From an uncultured Sphingomonadaceae bacterium (GTDB lineage Bacteria; Pseudomonadota; Alphaproteobacteria; Sphingomonadales; Sphingomonadaceae): a stretch of DNA of 64,000 nt. Both the position numbers and the translations under genes were made by a program. The notes under the pieces were generated by a model. That model made no database searches and was not told where the DNA came from. It saw nothing but the letters and a program-made list of their open reading frames with translations. Shown piece after piece: positions 29,101 to 38,424 of this stretch. Location: positions 124,001 to 188,000 of the forward strand of contig CANLBM010000005.1 in the NCBI GenBank assembly GCA_947488845.1, in the 5' to 3' direction. Positions within the stretch are counted from its first letter, which is position 1. Every line of letters begins with the position of its first letter.

Positions 29101-30851
29101 GCGTTGGTCAGCACCGGCTGGTCAACCTCTAGCCTTTTATGCGTACCGGCATCATGGCCCAGCAGATTGGGGCGCGGCCCGATCATCGAAACCAAAGACA
29201 TCACCAGTTCCTCGCGGATCGGATCAATCGGCGGGTTGGTTACCTGGGCGAAATTCTGTTTGAAATAATCGTACAGCAAGCGCGGCTTGCCGGACAGGAC
29301 CGCGATCGGCGTGTCCGTGCCCATCGATCCGATCGGATCGAGACCGTCACTCGCCATCGGCTCGAGGAATTTGGTGATATCTTCCTGGGTGAAGCCGAAC
29401 GCCTGCTGCCGGTCAAGCAGAGCGGCAGGACTGTCCAGCCCGTTCGCCTTTGGCGCATCGACATCGTCCAGATCGTCGAGATCGAGATCTTTCAGATTAT
29501 ATTGCGTCGATTCCAGCCATTTCGCATAAGGTTTGGCCTTGGCGAGATCGGCCTTGATCTCTTCATCCTCGATGATCCGGCCCTGTTCCATATCGATGAG
29601 CAGCATTTTTCCGGGCTGCAACCGCCATTTGCGGACGATATTGTCTTCCTTGACCGGAAGCACACCGGATTCCGACGCCATGATCACATGGCCGTCATCT
29701 GTGACGCAGAAACGCGCCGGACGCAGGCCGTTGCGGTCCAATGTCGCGCCGACTTGCCGTCCGTCGGTAAAGGCGACCGCAGCCGGGCCATCCCACGGCT
29801 CCATCAGGGCCGCGTGATATTCGTAAAATGCCCTGCGGTCGGCATCCATCGTCGGATCGCCGGCCCATGCTTCGGGAATCAGCATCATCACCGCGTGGGG
29901 CAACGAATAACCACCGGCGATAAGCAGTTCGAGGGCATTATCCAGACAGGCGGTATCGGATTGTCCGTGCGGGATCAGCGGCCACATCTTGTCGAGATCG
30001 GCTCCCAGAAGGTCGGATTCCATCGTCCGGCGACGGGCGTTCATCCAGTTCACATTGCCGCGTACCGTGTTGATTTCGCCATTATGCGCGATGAAACGAT
30101 AGGGATGCGCCAGTTTCCACGACGGGAAGGTATTGGTCGAAAAGCGCTGATGGACCATTGCCACGGCTGATGTGGTCAGCGGGTTGTTCAGATCCTTGTA
30201 GAAGGATCCCACCTGATCGGCGAGCAGCAGCCCCTTGTAGACAATCGTTCTGGTCGAGAAGGACGGCATGTAAAATTCGGACAGGCCCGGCATTCCCATT
30301 TTTTCGGCAAGACCATCGAGTGGATTATGGGCCTGCTTGCGAATGGCGAGGATTTTGCGTTCGAACGCATCCTGGTCGGCAATCGATTCGCCTTTGCCAA
30401 CGATCATCTGGCGAATCAGTGGCATCTGGTCGAGCACGGCTTTACCGATACCGGTTGTATCGATCGGCACGTCGCGCCAGCCGATCAGGACCTGCCCTTC
30501 CTTGGCGATGAACCGTTCAAAATGTGTCGTTGCAAATTCTGCTTCCGCCGGATCGGACGGAACGAAACACATAGCAACGGCATAGTCACCGACAGCCGGC
30601 AGGGTCAGACCCTCCGATTGCGCCCAATCCCGCAGAAGCGCGTCTGGAATTTGCAACAATATACCGGCACCGTCACCCAGCAGAGGATCGGCGCCAACGG
30701 CACCGCGGTGGTCGATGTTGACCAGAATCTCGAGTCCTCGCTTCACCGTAAGATGGGATTTTTCACCTTCGATATTCGCGACAAAACCGACGCCACATGC
30801 GTCATGTTCGTTGTTTGAATCATACAGGCCTTGCCGTGGCGGGAAACTCAT
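26199..30851 (-). CDS. gltB: glutamate synthase [NADPH] large subunit
   Basis: A 1550-residue protein. The N-terminal class II amidotransferase has its nucleophile at Cys19 ([15 protein letters not shown]), so an 18-residue propeptide should be removed. The central and FMN-binding synthase domains follow; [19 protein letters not shown] gives the three Cys of the [3Fe-4S] cluster, and the C-terminal GXGXG beta-helix ([20 protein letters not shown]) ends the protein. It assimilates ammonia via glutamine. It leads the gltBD operon. AAGGA precedes the ATG. Upstream are a candidate -35 and a palindrome (30922-30946). Confidence 0.98.
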   Translation of the reverse strand: MSFPPRQGLYDSNNEHDACGVGFVANIEGEKSHLTVKRGLEILVNIDHRGAVGADPLLGDGAGILLQIPDALLRDWAQSEGLTLPAVGDYAVAMCFVPSDPAEAEFATTHFERFIAKEGQVLIGWRDVPIDTTGIGKAVLDQMPLIRQMIVGKGESIADQDAFERKILAIRKQAHNPLDGLAEKMGMPGLSEFYMPSFSTRTIVYKGLLLADQVGSFYKDLNNPLTTSAVAMVHQRFSTNTFPSWKLAHPYRFIAHNGEINTVRGNVNWMNARRRTMESDLLGADLDKMWPLIPHGQSDTACLDNALELLIAGGYSLPHAVMMLIPEAWAGDPTMDADRRAFYEYHAALMEPWDGPAAVAFTDGRQVGATLDRNGLRPARFCVTDDGHVIMASESGVLPVKEDNIVRKWRLQPGKMLLIDMEQGRIIEDEEIKADLAKAKPYAKWLESTQYNLKDLDLDDLDDVDAPKANGLDSPAALLDRQQAFGFTQEDITKFLEPMASDGLDPIGSMGTDTPIAVLSGKPRLLYDYFKQNFAQVTNPPIDPIREELVMSLVSMIGPRPNLLGHDAGTHKRLEVDQPVLTNADLLKIRSVEDALDGAFRTETIDITWDAETGAAGLEMALKEMCWAATEAVLADRNILILSDRAKGPDRIAMPALLATAAVHHHLVRQGLRMQTGLVVETGEAREVHHFCVLAGYGAEAVNPYLAFETLEDIRVRRELPLTTQQVEQNYIKAIGKGILKVMSKMGISTYQSYCGAQIFDAVGLSSEFIEKYFTGTATMIEGVGLAEVAEETVNRHTEAYGDNPIYRNMLDVGGIYGYRIRGEEHAWTPANVANLQHAVRGNDPKNYAEFAESINEQSERLLTIRGLMELTKASEPLDISEVEPATEIVKRFATGAMSFGSISREAHTTLAIAMNRIGGKSNTGEGGEEPDRFVPMDNGDSMRSAIKQVASGRFGVTAEYLVNADDIQIKMAQGAKPGEGGQLPGSKVDKNIGKVRHSTPGVGLISPPPHHDIYSIEDLAQLIHDLKNVNTGARISVKLVSEVGVGTVAAGVSKARADHLTISGYDGGTGASPLTSLTHAGSPWEIGLAETQQTLLLNGLRSRISVQVDGGLRTGRDVAIGALLGADEFGFATAPLIAAGCIMMRKCHLNTCPVGVATQNPELRKKFTGQPEYVINYFFFVAEELRQIMAEMGFRTIEEMVGRVDRINMSKALHHWKAEGVDLSRILHQVVLAEGESLHQTILQDHGLEAALDQDLIAAAAPALDNGQTVKIERKVKNVNRTVGAMLSGEVAKKYGHAGLPNNTIQLSFEGVAGQSFGAFLAHGISAELVGDANDYVGKGLSGGRVVVKQPGHVDRNPTENIIVGNTVLYGAVAGEAYFNGVAGERFAVRNSGAVAVVEGTGDHGCEYMTGGVIAVLGKTGRNFAAGMSGGVAYVYDEDGLFRQRCNMAMVDIETIDNGADDGEDTRPPQQLPVDVNDYGMGDMLYHDAARLRILLERHKLYTGSKRASEILDNWEEALGRFVKVMPRDYSAALKQLEAERLDAFVAAE

Positions 30852-31180
30852 ATTCCGTCCTTACATTTCGATAAGATTTTTGTAATAAATGTGCTTCTAG
30901 ATGGGTTTTCGCGTATTTTGAAGTCAAGATTTGCGCAAGTGCGAAAAGTAATATTGCGCCCCTGCCCCACGCCGTTCGCAAACGGTTACCCTGATCTGGT
31001 GAAAACGGGGAGAAATTCAGGGCCTGTGACCATGGCTTGGAGCCAGCGGGAGGCAAAGTCGAATTTCAGCCTCTTCCGGCAAAAATCATCCGGCGTCAAT
31101 GCTTTGCGCGACCATGAAAACTCAAGCCATTGCGCGCGGGACGCTATCGTCCCGGACGATATTTTGCGGACCGCCGGCCC
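30852..31180. other. upstream region of gltBD
   Basis: A 329-bp gap between gltB (minus) and the XpaC-like gene, also on the minus strand. It should hold the glt promoter. I see the candidate control site at 30922-30946 and a 6-bp-stem hairpin CGGGAC / GTCCCG (31137-31154) without a T-run. No gene. Confidence 0.6.
30922..30946 (-). promoter_or_regulatory. candidate gltB promoter and operator
   Basis: On the minus strand a near-perfect palindrome, TTGCGCA-AG-TGCGAAA in plus-strand reading (30931-30946), sits immediately upstream of TTGACT (30927-30922), a good -35. The -10 is weak (CATCTA at 17-18 nt). An activator or repressor site for nitrogen or glutamate control is possible. Confidence 0.35.
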
Positions 31181-31894
31181 TTATTCCGCTTCGGTATTCT
31201 TGTCATATTTGAGCTCAAGATAGCGGCCGCGGATCGACAGATTGTCGATATCGCCCTTGGCGATCTGCTGGGTAACGCCGGCAATTTCTTTCTCGATCAG
31301 CGAGAGTCCGCCGATCAGCTGCTCGTCGGGCGATTTGCCGCTGTCGGTCGCTTTGCTGCGCATGGAAGCGGGAATCGCCCGATATCCGTTGATCAATTCC
31401 GGCAAATGCTCCCCAACCAGCTTGCGCACCTCATAGGCCGCGGCATCGCCCTCGTTGAGTTTGTTCAGCTGCGGTGACAGCATATCCAGCTGCACGCCAA
31501 TGCCGTTGACGATCTGCACCGCTGGTGCCGGCAGCGCCGGTCGCTGGTTTTCAAGCCAGATTTCGGTTTTTCCCGCCAGTGATTTCAGGTCAGACTTCAT
31601 GATCGTTTCGGGCGTCGGCATTTTCATTTTCGGAAATTTCATCGCCGCCCAGATACCGCCGCCAATCAGGCCAGCGGAAATCATCACTCCCCAGAAACCG
31701 ATACCGCTCAATATGCCGCCGACAATACTGGCACCGACCAGCACGCCGACCGTCCACATGGCGGCGCGCCCCAGTTTCCTGAAGAAATGGCCGCGCTTCA
31801 ATTGATGGGAGCGATTGCCGATCGAGCGACGGAACTGGGAATCGCGAAGCGCCCGTGCAGCGCTGTCAAAGACTTGCTGATTGGATTCGGACAC
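31181..31894 (-). CDS. XpaC-like membrane protein (5-bromo-4-chloroindolyl phosphate hydrolysis family)
   Basis: A 237-residue protein with a GTG start at 31894. Two adjacent membrane segments (about residues 45-85: MWTVGVLVGASIVGGILSGI and the following GVMISAGLIGGGIWAAM) precede a soluble alpha-helical C-terminal domain. Position and shape match XpaC, which in Bacillus precedes the TelA homologue yaaN. Here the order is reversed: telA comes first and this gene starts 6 bp after its stop. The name of the family comes from an indirect colour assay; the real function is unknown. Confidence 0.6.
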   Translation of the reverse strand: MSESNQQVFDSAARALRDSQFRRSIGNRSHQLKRGHFFRKLGRAAMWTVGVLVGASIVGGILSGIGFWGVMISAGLIGGGIWAAMKFPKMKMPTPETIMKSDLKSLAGKTEIWLENQRPALPAPAVQIVNGIGVQLDMLSPQLNKLNEGDAAAYEVRKLVGEHLPELINGYRAIPASMRSKATDSGKSPDEQLIGGLSLIEKEIAGVTQQIAKGDIDNLSIRGRYLELKYDKNTEAE

Positions 31895-31900
31895 CAGGCT

Positions 31901-33106
31901 TTATTCCTCCAGCGCCGACAAGGGGTTTTCCGAAGGTGCTTCCAGTTGCGCCTTCGCCTGACCTTCGGACCGCGCAATATAGCCTTTCGACTTTTCGATC
32001 TCGCCGGACAGCGAATTTACCGTCGCTTTCATATTCTCCAGCGCTTTCAGCTTGAACGTGTCGATATTGTCCATCGTGTCATAGACATTCTGGAACGCGC
32101 GTTGCAGCGTTTCCAGCGGGATCGTGGAGGAAGCGGCCTGCTCGTGAATCTGGCCGGTCTGGTTCTTCAGCATCTCGCTGGTGCTGTCGATCACGCCTGC
32201 GGTCGTCGTGTTGAGCGCGGTAATCTGGTCGAGAACCAGCTTCTGGTTGGTCAGCGCCTGGGCCACGGTCACCCCGGTGCGCAATGCGCCGACGGTGGTT
32301 GTGCTGGCCCGGTCGACGCCCTTGACCAGTTCGACATTGTTGCGCTTCACCAGATCGAGCGCGAGATAGCCCTGCACGGTCACCGCCATCTGGGTCAGCA
32401 GATCCTGCGTGCGTTGCCGGACGTAGAAAAGTGCGCTTTCGCGGATCGCCTTGGCCTTGCCGGGATCGGTGGCGTCGAGTTCGGCGGCCTTGTCTTCGAG
32501 CCTCTGGTCCATGACCTTGGAGACATGGATCATCTGCTCCAGCCGGCCCATCGCCGCCCAGAGATTCTTGCGCTCGACATCAATCGCCGCATTGTCCATC
32601 AGCAATTCGTCCTTGCCGGAGCGAAGCCGGTCGAGGATCGAACCGATATGGCCCTGCGCGCTTTTATAGCCGTCGAAATAGTTGCGCATCTTGTTGCCAA
32701 AGGGAATGATCCCGAAAATCTTGCGCTTGGCGGTCAGGTTGCCGCGTTTGCCCGGATCAAGATCCTCGACCGTGCGGCGCAGTTCTGCGAGATCGGAACC
32801 GATGCCGCTTTCCTCGTCCATCGACCGGATCGGGCGATCGAGAAAACGGTTGGACTGGCCCGCAGCTTCGGCAATTTCCTTGCGGCCCATATTGGTAATC
32901 TGGTCCACTTTTTTCCCGAATTCGGGACTATTTTGATCCTGAGCGATCAAATCGTCGATAAAAGTGTCGACTTTTTCTTCCAGCTTGGTCTTGACCTCGT
33001 CACCAATGGACACAAGGCCTCCGGCCTTTTCGGGTGCAACGGCAACCACCGGATCTGGCGGGGTCAGTTTCAGGTCGTCGGTCGCGGTGATTGTTTCGGT
33101 CGCCAT
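31901..33106 (-). CDS. telA: toxic anion resistance protein TelA family
   Basis: A 401-residue, largely alpha-helical protein. Segments such as FGIIPFGNKMRNYFDGYKSA, LLMDNAAIDVERKNLWAAMG and ALRTGVTVAQALTNQKLVLD are characteristic of TelA/KlaA-type proteins linked to tellurite and other stress resistance, whose mechanism is unclear. It follows tesA on the same strand after 160 bp that contain a perfect inverted repeat (33193-33214) and is the first gene of a pair with the XpaC-like gene. Confidence 0.92.
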   Translation of the reverse strand: MATETITATDDLKLTPPDPVVAVAPEKAGGLVSIGDEVKTKLEEKVDTFIDDLIAQDQNSPEFGKKVDQITNMGRKEIAEAAGQSNRFLDRPIRSMDEESGIGSDLAELRRTVEDLDPGKRGNLTAKRKIFGIIPFGNKMRNYFDGYKSAQGHIGSILDRLRSGKDELLMDNAAIDVERKNLWAAMGRLEQMIHVSKVMDQRLEDKAAELDATDPGKAKAIRESALFYVRQRTQDLLTQMAVTVQGYLALDLVKRNNVELVKGVDRASTTTVGALRTGVTVAQALTNQKLVLDQITALNTTTAGVIDSTSEMLKNQTGQIHEQAASSTIPLETLQRAFQNVYDTMDNIDTFKLKALENMKATVNSLSGEIEKSKGYIARSEGQAKAQLEAPSENPLSALEE

Positions 33107-33192
33107 GCTGTTCAGCCTCCCTGCCCCGGCACCAGTGCGGGGCTTTCTCTATAAATGGATGCAAATGCCCCGCTTTTCAAGCGTTTCAACTG

Positions 33193-33214
33193 CTGTATTA
33201 GCAAAATAATACAG
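33193..33214. promoter_or_regulatory. 8-bp perfect inverted repeat upstream of telA
   Basis: CTGTATTA (33193-33200), a 6-nt spacer and TAATACAG (33207-33214). It lies 87 bp upstream of the telA start and 53 bp after the tesA stop. T5 follows on the plus strand, but no plus-strand gene ends here, so I read it as a candidate operator for the telA pair or a stem-loop behind tesA. Confidence 0.45.
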
Positions 33215-33266
33215 TTTTTGCAGAACTGTGCAACATGCTTCCAAATCTTCCAATTTCCAACAAGGC

Positions 33267-33983
33267 TCAGCCTTCCAGCAATTCCGCCACCTGCGGCGCG
33301 ATCTTGCCGACGATGATATCAATACCCTCTGCTGTAGGATGCAGCCCGTCGGGCAGGAACAGATCCGGATTCCCCACCACCCCGTCCATGAAAAACGGAT
33401 AAAGCGCGACATCATATTTCTTGGCCAAGGCCGGATAGATGATGTTGAATTCGTCGCTAAAGGCGGCACCCAGATTGGGCGGGGCCAGCATACCGGTGAG
33501 CATCACGGGTATATCGCGATCCTGCAGCTTCTTGACCATCGCTTCCATATTGGCGCGGGTATCCGCAGGTTTAAGCCCGCGCAGCAGATCGTTGCCGCCC
33601 AGCCCCAATAGCACCAGATCCGGCTTGCGCGGCAGGCTGTCCAGGACGAAGTCCATCCGCCGCAACCCCGCAGCCGTGGTGTCGCCAGACACACCGGCAT
33701 TGTGGACCCAAACGTCCTGGCCCGCTGCCCTCAGGGCGGCCTGCAGTTCAGGCACCAACCCCTCTTTCTGGTCCAGACCATAGCCCGCGTAGAGACTGTC
33801 ACCAAAAGCGACAATCAGGGTTTCAGCCTCTTTGGCTTCCGCCACCTGATCGCCTTCAGCTTCCGTCGCGACCGTTTCCACGTCCTTGAGAACAGCTTGT
33901 TCCTCGTCCGGCGCGGGACCACAAGCGATCAAAAGTTGCAGAAACGACAGTGTGAACCCATATAAGACAAAATTCTTCAACAT
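33267..33983 (-). CDS. tesA: TesA-type GDSL esterase/lysophospholipase, lipoprotein
   Basis: A 238-residue SGNH hydrolase. The signal ends in LLIACGP (lipobox). FGDSLYAGYGL is block I with the nucleophilic Ser, GGNDLLRGL holds the block III Asn, and LPDGLHPTAEG gives the Asp-x2-His pair. The first 55 mature residues are Glu/Asp/Ala-rich and not part of the usual domain. Its divergent partner is the ABC transporter starting at 34001, only 17 bp away, the arrangement known for tesA-ybbA-ybbP. Confidence 0.93.
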   Translation of the reverse strand: MLKNFVLYGFTLSFLQLLIACGPAPDEEQAVLKDVETVATEAEGDQVAEAKEAETLIVAFGDSLYAGYGLDQKEGLVPELQAALRAAGQDVWVHNAGVSGDTTAAGLRRMDFVLDSLPRKPDLVLLGLGGNDLLRGLKPADTRANMEAMVKKLQDRDIPVMLTGMLAPPNLGAAFSDEFNIIYPALAKKYDVALYPFFMDGVVGNPDLFLPDGLHPTAEGIDIIVGKIAPQVAELLEG

Positions 33984-34000
33984 CGGATATCCTTACCCTC

Positions 34001-34726
34001 ATGATCCAGAAAAACGCCGCATCAAGCGACGCCGCCGCAGTTGAACCCCATATCGCGATTGCAGCCCGGAATGTCACCCTGTCTTTGGGGGAGGGGAAAG
34101 CACGTGTCGATATTTTGCGTGGCATTGATCTGCAGATAGAAGAGGGAACAACGGTTGCATTGCTGGGGCCGTCGGGTTCGGGAAAATCATCGCTGATGGC
34201 GATCCTGTCCGGTCTGGAACGGGCAAGCGGCGGGGAAGTGAATATTGCCGGGGCCGACTTCGGCACGATGGACGAGGATCAGCTGGCGGTTGCGCGGCGC
34301 GGTCGGGTCGGAATTGTATTGCAGGCCTTTCACCTGCTCCCGACAATGACCGCTCTGGAAAATGTTGCGGTACCACTGGAGCTGGACGGCCAGGCCGATC
34401 CGTTTGAAATCGCTGCGAAGGAATTGACCTCGGTTGGCCTGGGCGACCGGCTCGGCCATTATCCGACCCAGCTTTCCGGTGGCGAACAGCAACGTGTGGC
34501 TATTGCCAGGGCGATGGCATCGCGGCCGACGATCATCTTTGCCGACGAGCCGACCGGCAATCTCGACGGCATCACCGGCGAGAAAGTCATCACCCTCTTG
34601 TTCGATCGCCAGAAGGCCACTGCGGCGACCCTGTTGATCATCACCCATGACCCTGAACTGGCCAAACGCTGCGACCGGATCATTGAATTGCGCGACGGAC
34701 TGATCGAACGGGACAGCGCCGCGTGA
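34001..34726 (+). CDS. ABC transporter ATP-binding protein (YbbA/LolD-like)
   Basis: A 241-residue ATPase. Walker A is LGPSGSGKSSLMAIL, the signature is LSGGEQQRVAIARAM, Walker B is TIIFADEPTGNLD, and the H-loop is in LLIITHDPELAKRC. It belongs to the MacB/LolD group. The downstream permease starts inside its stop codon (overlap of 4 bp), so the two are coupled. Confidence 0.95.
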   Translation: MIQKNAASSDAAAVEPHIAIAARNVTLSLGEGKARVDILRGIDLQIEEGTTVALLGPSGSGKSSLMAILSGLERASGGEVNIAGADFGTMDEDQLAVARRGRVGIVLQAFHLLPTMTALENVAVPLELDGQADPFEIAAKELTSVGLGDRLGHYPTQLSGGEQQRVAIARAMASRPTIIFADEPTGNLDGITGEKVITLLFDRQKATAATLLIITHDPELAKRCDRIIELRDGLIERDSAA

Positions 34727-37230
34727 GCGCTGAACTGGGCAAAGCCTGGACGATTGCCCGCCGCGATTTGCGCGGACGGTTTGTCGGGCTCCGGCTGCTG
34801 ATCGTCTGCCTGTTTCTCGGCGTCGCCACCCTTGCCGCCATCGGCAGCCTGACCAACGTGATAACCGAAGAGCTGGCCAATCGTGGCCAGGCCATCCTGG
34901 GCGGCGATCTGGAGATCGCAGTCGCGCAGCGCGAAGCCACGGATACGGAGCTCGCGGCTCTGAAGAAAACGGGAGCGCTTTCAGAAACTTTGCGCATGCA
35001 GGCGATGGCTCGGCTATCGGACGGTAGCGACACCCAGTTGGTCGAGCTGAAGGGCGTCGATGGCGCTTATCCGCTTTACGGCAAATTTACGCTGGAAAGC
35101 GGCCAGATGGTCTCTGCGCCACCGCGGCGGGACATCTATGTCACCCCTGCCCTGATGCAGCGTCTGTCGCTGGAGATTGGCGACAAGATTGCCTTTGGCG
35201 AGGCAAGTTTCACCATTTCCGGTATCATTGCCGAAGAACCCGACCGGCTGAGCGAAGGCCTGTCGCTTGGTCCCGTAGCAATCACATCGCTCGAAGGCCT
35301 GCGCGCAACAAAATTGATTCAGCCGGGCAGCCTGTTCGAAAGCAAATATCGTCTCAAGCTCCCCGCTTCAGCGAATCCTGGGGAGATCGGTGACGGTCTT
35401 GTCGAGCAATTTCCCAACGCTGCGTGGGAGGTCAAGACTCGCGACGATGGTGCGCCGAGCACCCGCCGTTTCATCGAACGCATGGGACAGTTTCTGACCC
35501 TGGTCGGCCTCGCATCGCTGGTGATCGCCGGGATCGGCGTCGGCAATGGCGTCGCCTCTTACTTGCGCGGCAAGCAGGGCGCGATTGCGACGCTCAAGAT
35601 ACTGGGTGCGGACAGCGCGATGATCTTCCGCATCTATCTGTTCCAGATCATGGCGGTAGCCATCGGCGCAATTGCTCTGGGTCTCGTGATTGGCGCGCTG
35701 GCTCCGCTGGCAATCATCCAGATTGCCGGCGATGTCCTGCCGATCAAACCGGAGTTCGCAATCTATCCTCTGCCGCTGCTGGTCAGCGCGCTCTACGGAT
35801 TGCTGATCGCCGTGATCTTCGCCCTGCCCCCCTTGTCGCGGGCAAAAACCATCCCGGCAGCAGGAATCATCCGCGGAGAGGGCAAGTCCTGGCGTCAGAT
35901 TGACCGGCAAAGCTGGATCGGGGTAGGATTGGCGATTGCCGCGATCATCGCGCTGGCGCTCGGTACAGCCAATGAGCCACTATTTTCGGCCTCCTTCATC
36001 GGTGCGGCCGCTGCGATATTGCTGTTGCTGACGGCACTCGGCGCGCTGATCCGCTGGCTGGCGAGCAAGGCTCCAAGGCCTAAACAGCCATTATTGCGCC
36101 TCGCGCTGACCAGCCTTCACCGTCCCGGCGCACAGACCGGACAACTGGTAGTAGCACTGGGACTCGGACTCACGCTGTTCGCCACGCTGGCCGCGATCCA
36201 GACCAGTCTGACCAATGAAATACGCTCCACCGTACCCCGCGATGCACCTAGCTTCTTCGTGCTCGATATCCCGGTCGAACGCGCGGACGAGTTCCGCTCG
36301 AAGGTCGCAGCGACTTCCAAGGCCGCAGAAGTGAATATCGTGCCGACGCTGCGCGGGACAATCACCGAATTTCGCGGTCAGCGGGTGTCCGAACTGGAAA
36401 CCCTCCCCGAAGGCGCATGGGTGCTACGCGGCGACCGCGGTCTCACCTATAGCGCGACCATTCCCGAAGGCAGCGAGATAGTCGAGGGCGACTGGTGGCC
36501 AGCCGATTATGACGGACCACCATTGGTCTCGGTCGACGAAGAGCAAGGCGCGGCGATGGGCCTGAAGATCGGCGACAGTCTGACCGTCAGCCTTCTCGGC
36601 GTCGAAATACCGGCCACGGTGGCCTCGTTCCGCAAGGTCAACTGGCGCAATTTCGGCTTTAACTATGTCCTGGTATTCCCGCCCGGCGTGCTGGCCGATG
36701 TGCCGCATAATGTCGCCGCCACGATCCAGCTCGAAGCAGCCAGGGAGAACAGCCTGCTCTCGATCCTGCCAAAAGAATTCCCGTCCATCTCGATGGTCAA
36801 GGTCAAGGAAATCGCCTCCCAGATCGGTGACATTCTCGACCAGATGGCCACCGCCATTGCCGCGGCTGCATCAATCGCGATCTTCTCCGGCATCGCGGTG
36901 CTGATCGGCGCGATTGCCGCGTCGCGCCAGGCGCGGGTCTATGATAGCGTGATCCTGAAACTGCTCGGAGCCACGCGGTCCCAGATATTGACGGTTCAGG
37001 CGATTGAATATGCGCTGCTGGCATTTCTGCTGTCGGCAGTGGCTCTTGGTCTTGGCCTGTTTGCCGGATGGTTCGTGATCACCCAGATTTTCGAGTTCAC
37101 CTGGCAGCCCGATTGGGGCGTCGTCCTGCTGACGCTGGGCATCGGTGCGATTGCGACGCTTGGGATCGGTTTGCTGGGTTCCATTCCTGTGCTGTCCGCC
37201 AAACCAGCTCGGGCGCTTCGAGAACTTTAG
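34723..37230 (+). CDS. ABC transporter permease, FtsX family (YbbP-like)
   Basis: An 835-residue permease with a GTG start overlapping the ATPase stop. It has two FtsX-type units, each with a large periplasmic part between the first helix (about residues 20-45) and the next three; helices cluster at about 255-365, 405-440 and 700-830. Such transporters of the YbbAP group probably extract lipophilic molecules from the membrane; with TesA encoded next to it, exchange or export of acyl-containing lipids is plausible but not shown. An inverted repeat at 37246-37298 follows the stop. Confidence 0.93.
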   Translation: MSAELGKAWTIARRDLRGRFVGLRLLIVCLFLGVATLAAIGSLTNVITEELANRGQAILGGDLEIAVAQREATDTELAALKKTGALSETLRMQAMARLSDGSDTQLVELKGVDGAYPLYGKFTLESGQMVSAPPRRDIYVTPALMQRLSLEIGDKIAFGEASFTISGIIAEEPDRLSEGLSLGPVAITSLEGLRATKLIQPGSLFESKYRLKLPASANPGEIGDGLVEQFPNAAWEVKTRDDGAPSTRRFIERMGQFLTLVGLASLVIAGIGVGNGVASYLRGKQGAIATLKILGADSAMIFRIYLFQIMAVAIGAIALGLVIGALAPLAIIQIAGDVLPIKPEFAIYPLPLLVSALYGLLIAVIFALPPLSRAKTIPAAGIIRGEGKSWRQIDRQSWIGVGLAIAAIIALALGTANEPLFSASFIGAAAAILLLLTALGALIRWLASKAPRPKQPLLRLALTSLHRPGAQTGQLVVALGLGLTLFATLAAIQTSLTNEIRSTVPRDAPSFFVLDIPVERADEFRSKVAATSKAAEVNIVPTLRGTITEFRGQRVSELETLPEGAWVLRGDRGLTYSATIPEGSEIVEGDWWPADYDGPPLVSVDEEQGAAMGLKIGDSLTVSLLGVEIPATVASFRKVNWRNFGFNYVLVFPPGVLADVPHNVAATIQLEAARENSLLSILPKEFPSISMVKVKEIASQIGDILDQMATAIAAAASIAIFSGIAVLIGAIAASRQARVYDSVILKLLGATRSQILTVQAIEYALLAFLLSAVALGLGLFAGWFVITQIFEFTWQPDWGVVLLTLGIGAIATLGIGLLGSIPVLSAKPARALREL

Positions 37231-37245
37231 ATTTTCCCGCCGGCA

Positions 37246-37298
37246 CTGAGCTTGTCGAAATGCGCCGTTGCTCTTGAAATGTCCTTCGACAGGCTCAG
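37246..37298. repeat. CTGAGCTTGTCGAA-type inverted repeat
   Basis: CTGAGCTTGTCGAA (37246-37259) and TTCGACAGGCTCAG (37285-37298) form a 14-bp stem with one mismatch around a 25-nt loop. This is the kind of palindromic unit found in many copies between genes of sphingomonads and some other proteobacteria. It sits between convergent genes and may end transcription of both. Confidence 0.8.
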
Positions 37299-37317
37299 GA
37301 CGAACGGACAATATCCG

Positions 37318-38283
37318 CTAATCCTCGTCGCCGGCCAGCCGCACCGCAACCGGTGCCGACAGGAACAATTGCGCCAGATGATAGAAAATCAGCGGCAATA
37401 GCACCAGGCCTGCACGCTCTGGCGCAAAAAGAATGGCGGCCAGAGGAGCACCGATGGCGACGCTCTTCTGCGCCCCGGAAAACAAAAACGTCTTGCGGTC
37501 AGCCCGCACAAAACCCAACAAGCCGCCGAGCAACCACGTCCCGCCAAAAGCCAGCCCCAACCAAAGCAGCAACGCGGCTGCCAGCCAGATGAATTCAGTA
37601 GCGGTCACCCGGCTCCACATGCCCGCGATGATCGCAGCCGAAAAGGACACATAGACCGCCAGCGCAATCGCACCGCGATCAATCCAGCCGGTCAGATCCT
37701 TGTGCTGCATGACCAAGGGCCGCAACCATTTCTGGAAGGTCTGCCCGAGGACGAATGGCAGCACCAATATTGCCGCCAGTTTGATGACGGTTTCGGTAGT
37801 GATGTCCACACCGGCCGCGCTGGCAAGCAACGCAAACAGCAGCGGCGACAGGAATACCCCGACCAGATTGACAAAAGCGCTTGCGACTACCGAGGCGGCA
37901 ACATTTCCCCTGGCAATGGCGCAATAGCTGGTTGCAGACTGGACGGTCGACGGCAGCACACCCAAAAACAGAAAACCCAGAGCAACATCGGCAGGAAGAA
38001 TCTGATCGACCGCCTTGGAGAGCAACAGGCCAATCCCCAGCATCACGCCAAATACCCAGATGAATATCGTCCCTTGCAGGCGGATATTACCCAGTCCCGC
38101 CTTCACTTCGTGCCGTTCGAGCCGGATACCGTGAAGCAGGAATACCGCAAAAATCCCGGCGTTGAACAATATCGCTGCTATATCTTTTGCCAGCCCCTGT
38201 ACCGGTAGCAAAGTCGCCAGCAGAACCGCTCCGCTGAGCAGCCAGATGAATTTGTCGACAAGGATCAGACGAAGAGTTTGCAT
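37318..38283 (-). CDS. bile acid:sodium symporter-like transporter (SBF-like)
   Basis: A 321-residue membrane protein with about 9-10 helices. LGFLFLGVLPSTVQSATSYC and FSGAQKSVAIGAPLAAILF are the signature inverted-repeat segments of the SBF-like, YfeH-type branch. Substrate unknown (an organic anion or acid is likely). The ATG at 38283 is divergent from typA with 141 bp between the starts. Confidence 0.88.
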   Translation of the reverse strand: MQTLRLILVDKFIWLLSGAVLLATLLPVQGLAKDIAAILFNAGIFAVFLLHGIRLERHEVKAGLGNIRLQGTIFIWVFGVMLGIGLLLSKAVDQILPADVALGFLFLGVLPSTVQSATSYCAIARGNVAASVVASAFVNLVGVFLSPLLFALLASAAGVDITTETVIKLAAILVLPFVLGQTFQKWLRPLVMQHKDLTGWIDRGAIALAVYVSFSAAIIAGMWSRVTATEFIWLAAALLLWLGLAFGGTWLLGGLLGFVRADRKTFLFSGAQKSVAIGAPLAAILFAPERAGLVLLPLIFYHLAQLFLSAPVAVRLAGDED

Positions 38284-38424
38284 GGTGGTAGCGGCAAATG
38301 GAGGGCGAAGAATGGTTTGGCAAGCTTTCAGATGTTGCGGTGCAGCACCAAACAGGCTAAGGGCGCGGCAATATCGGGGCTGTGCTTATGGCCGCCCTTT
38401 CCTCTTCTTACGGTAGATTCTAGT

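Noticed and set aside
26352..29132. 926-codon plus-strand frame opposite gltB
   Set aside because: Antisense to gltB, where all Cys clusters and active-site residues are in order.
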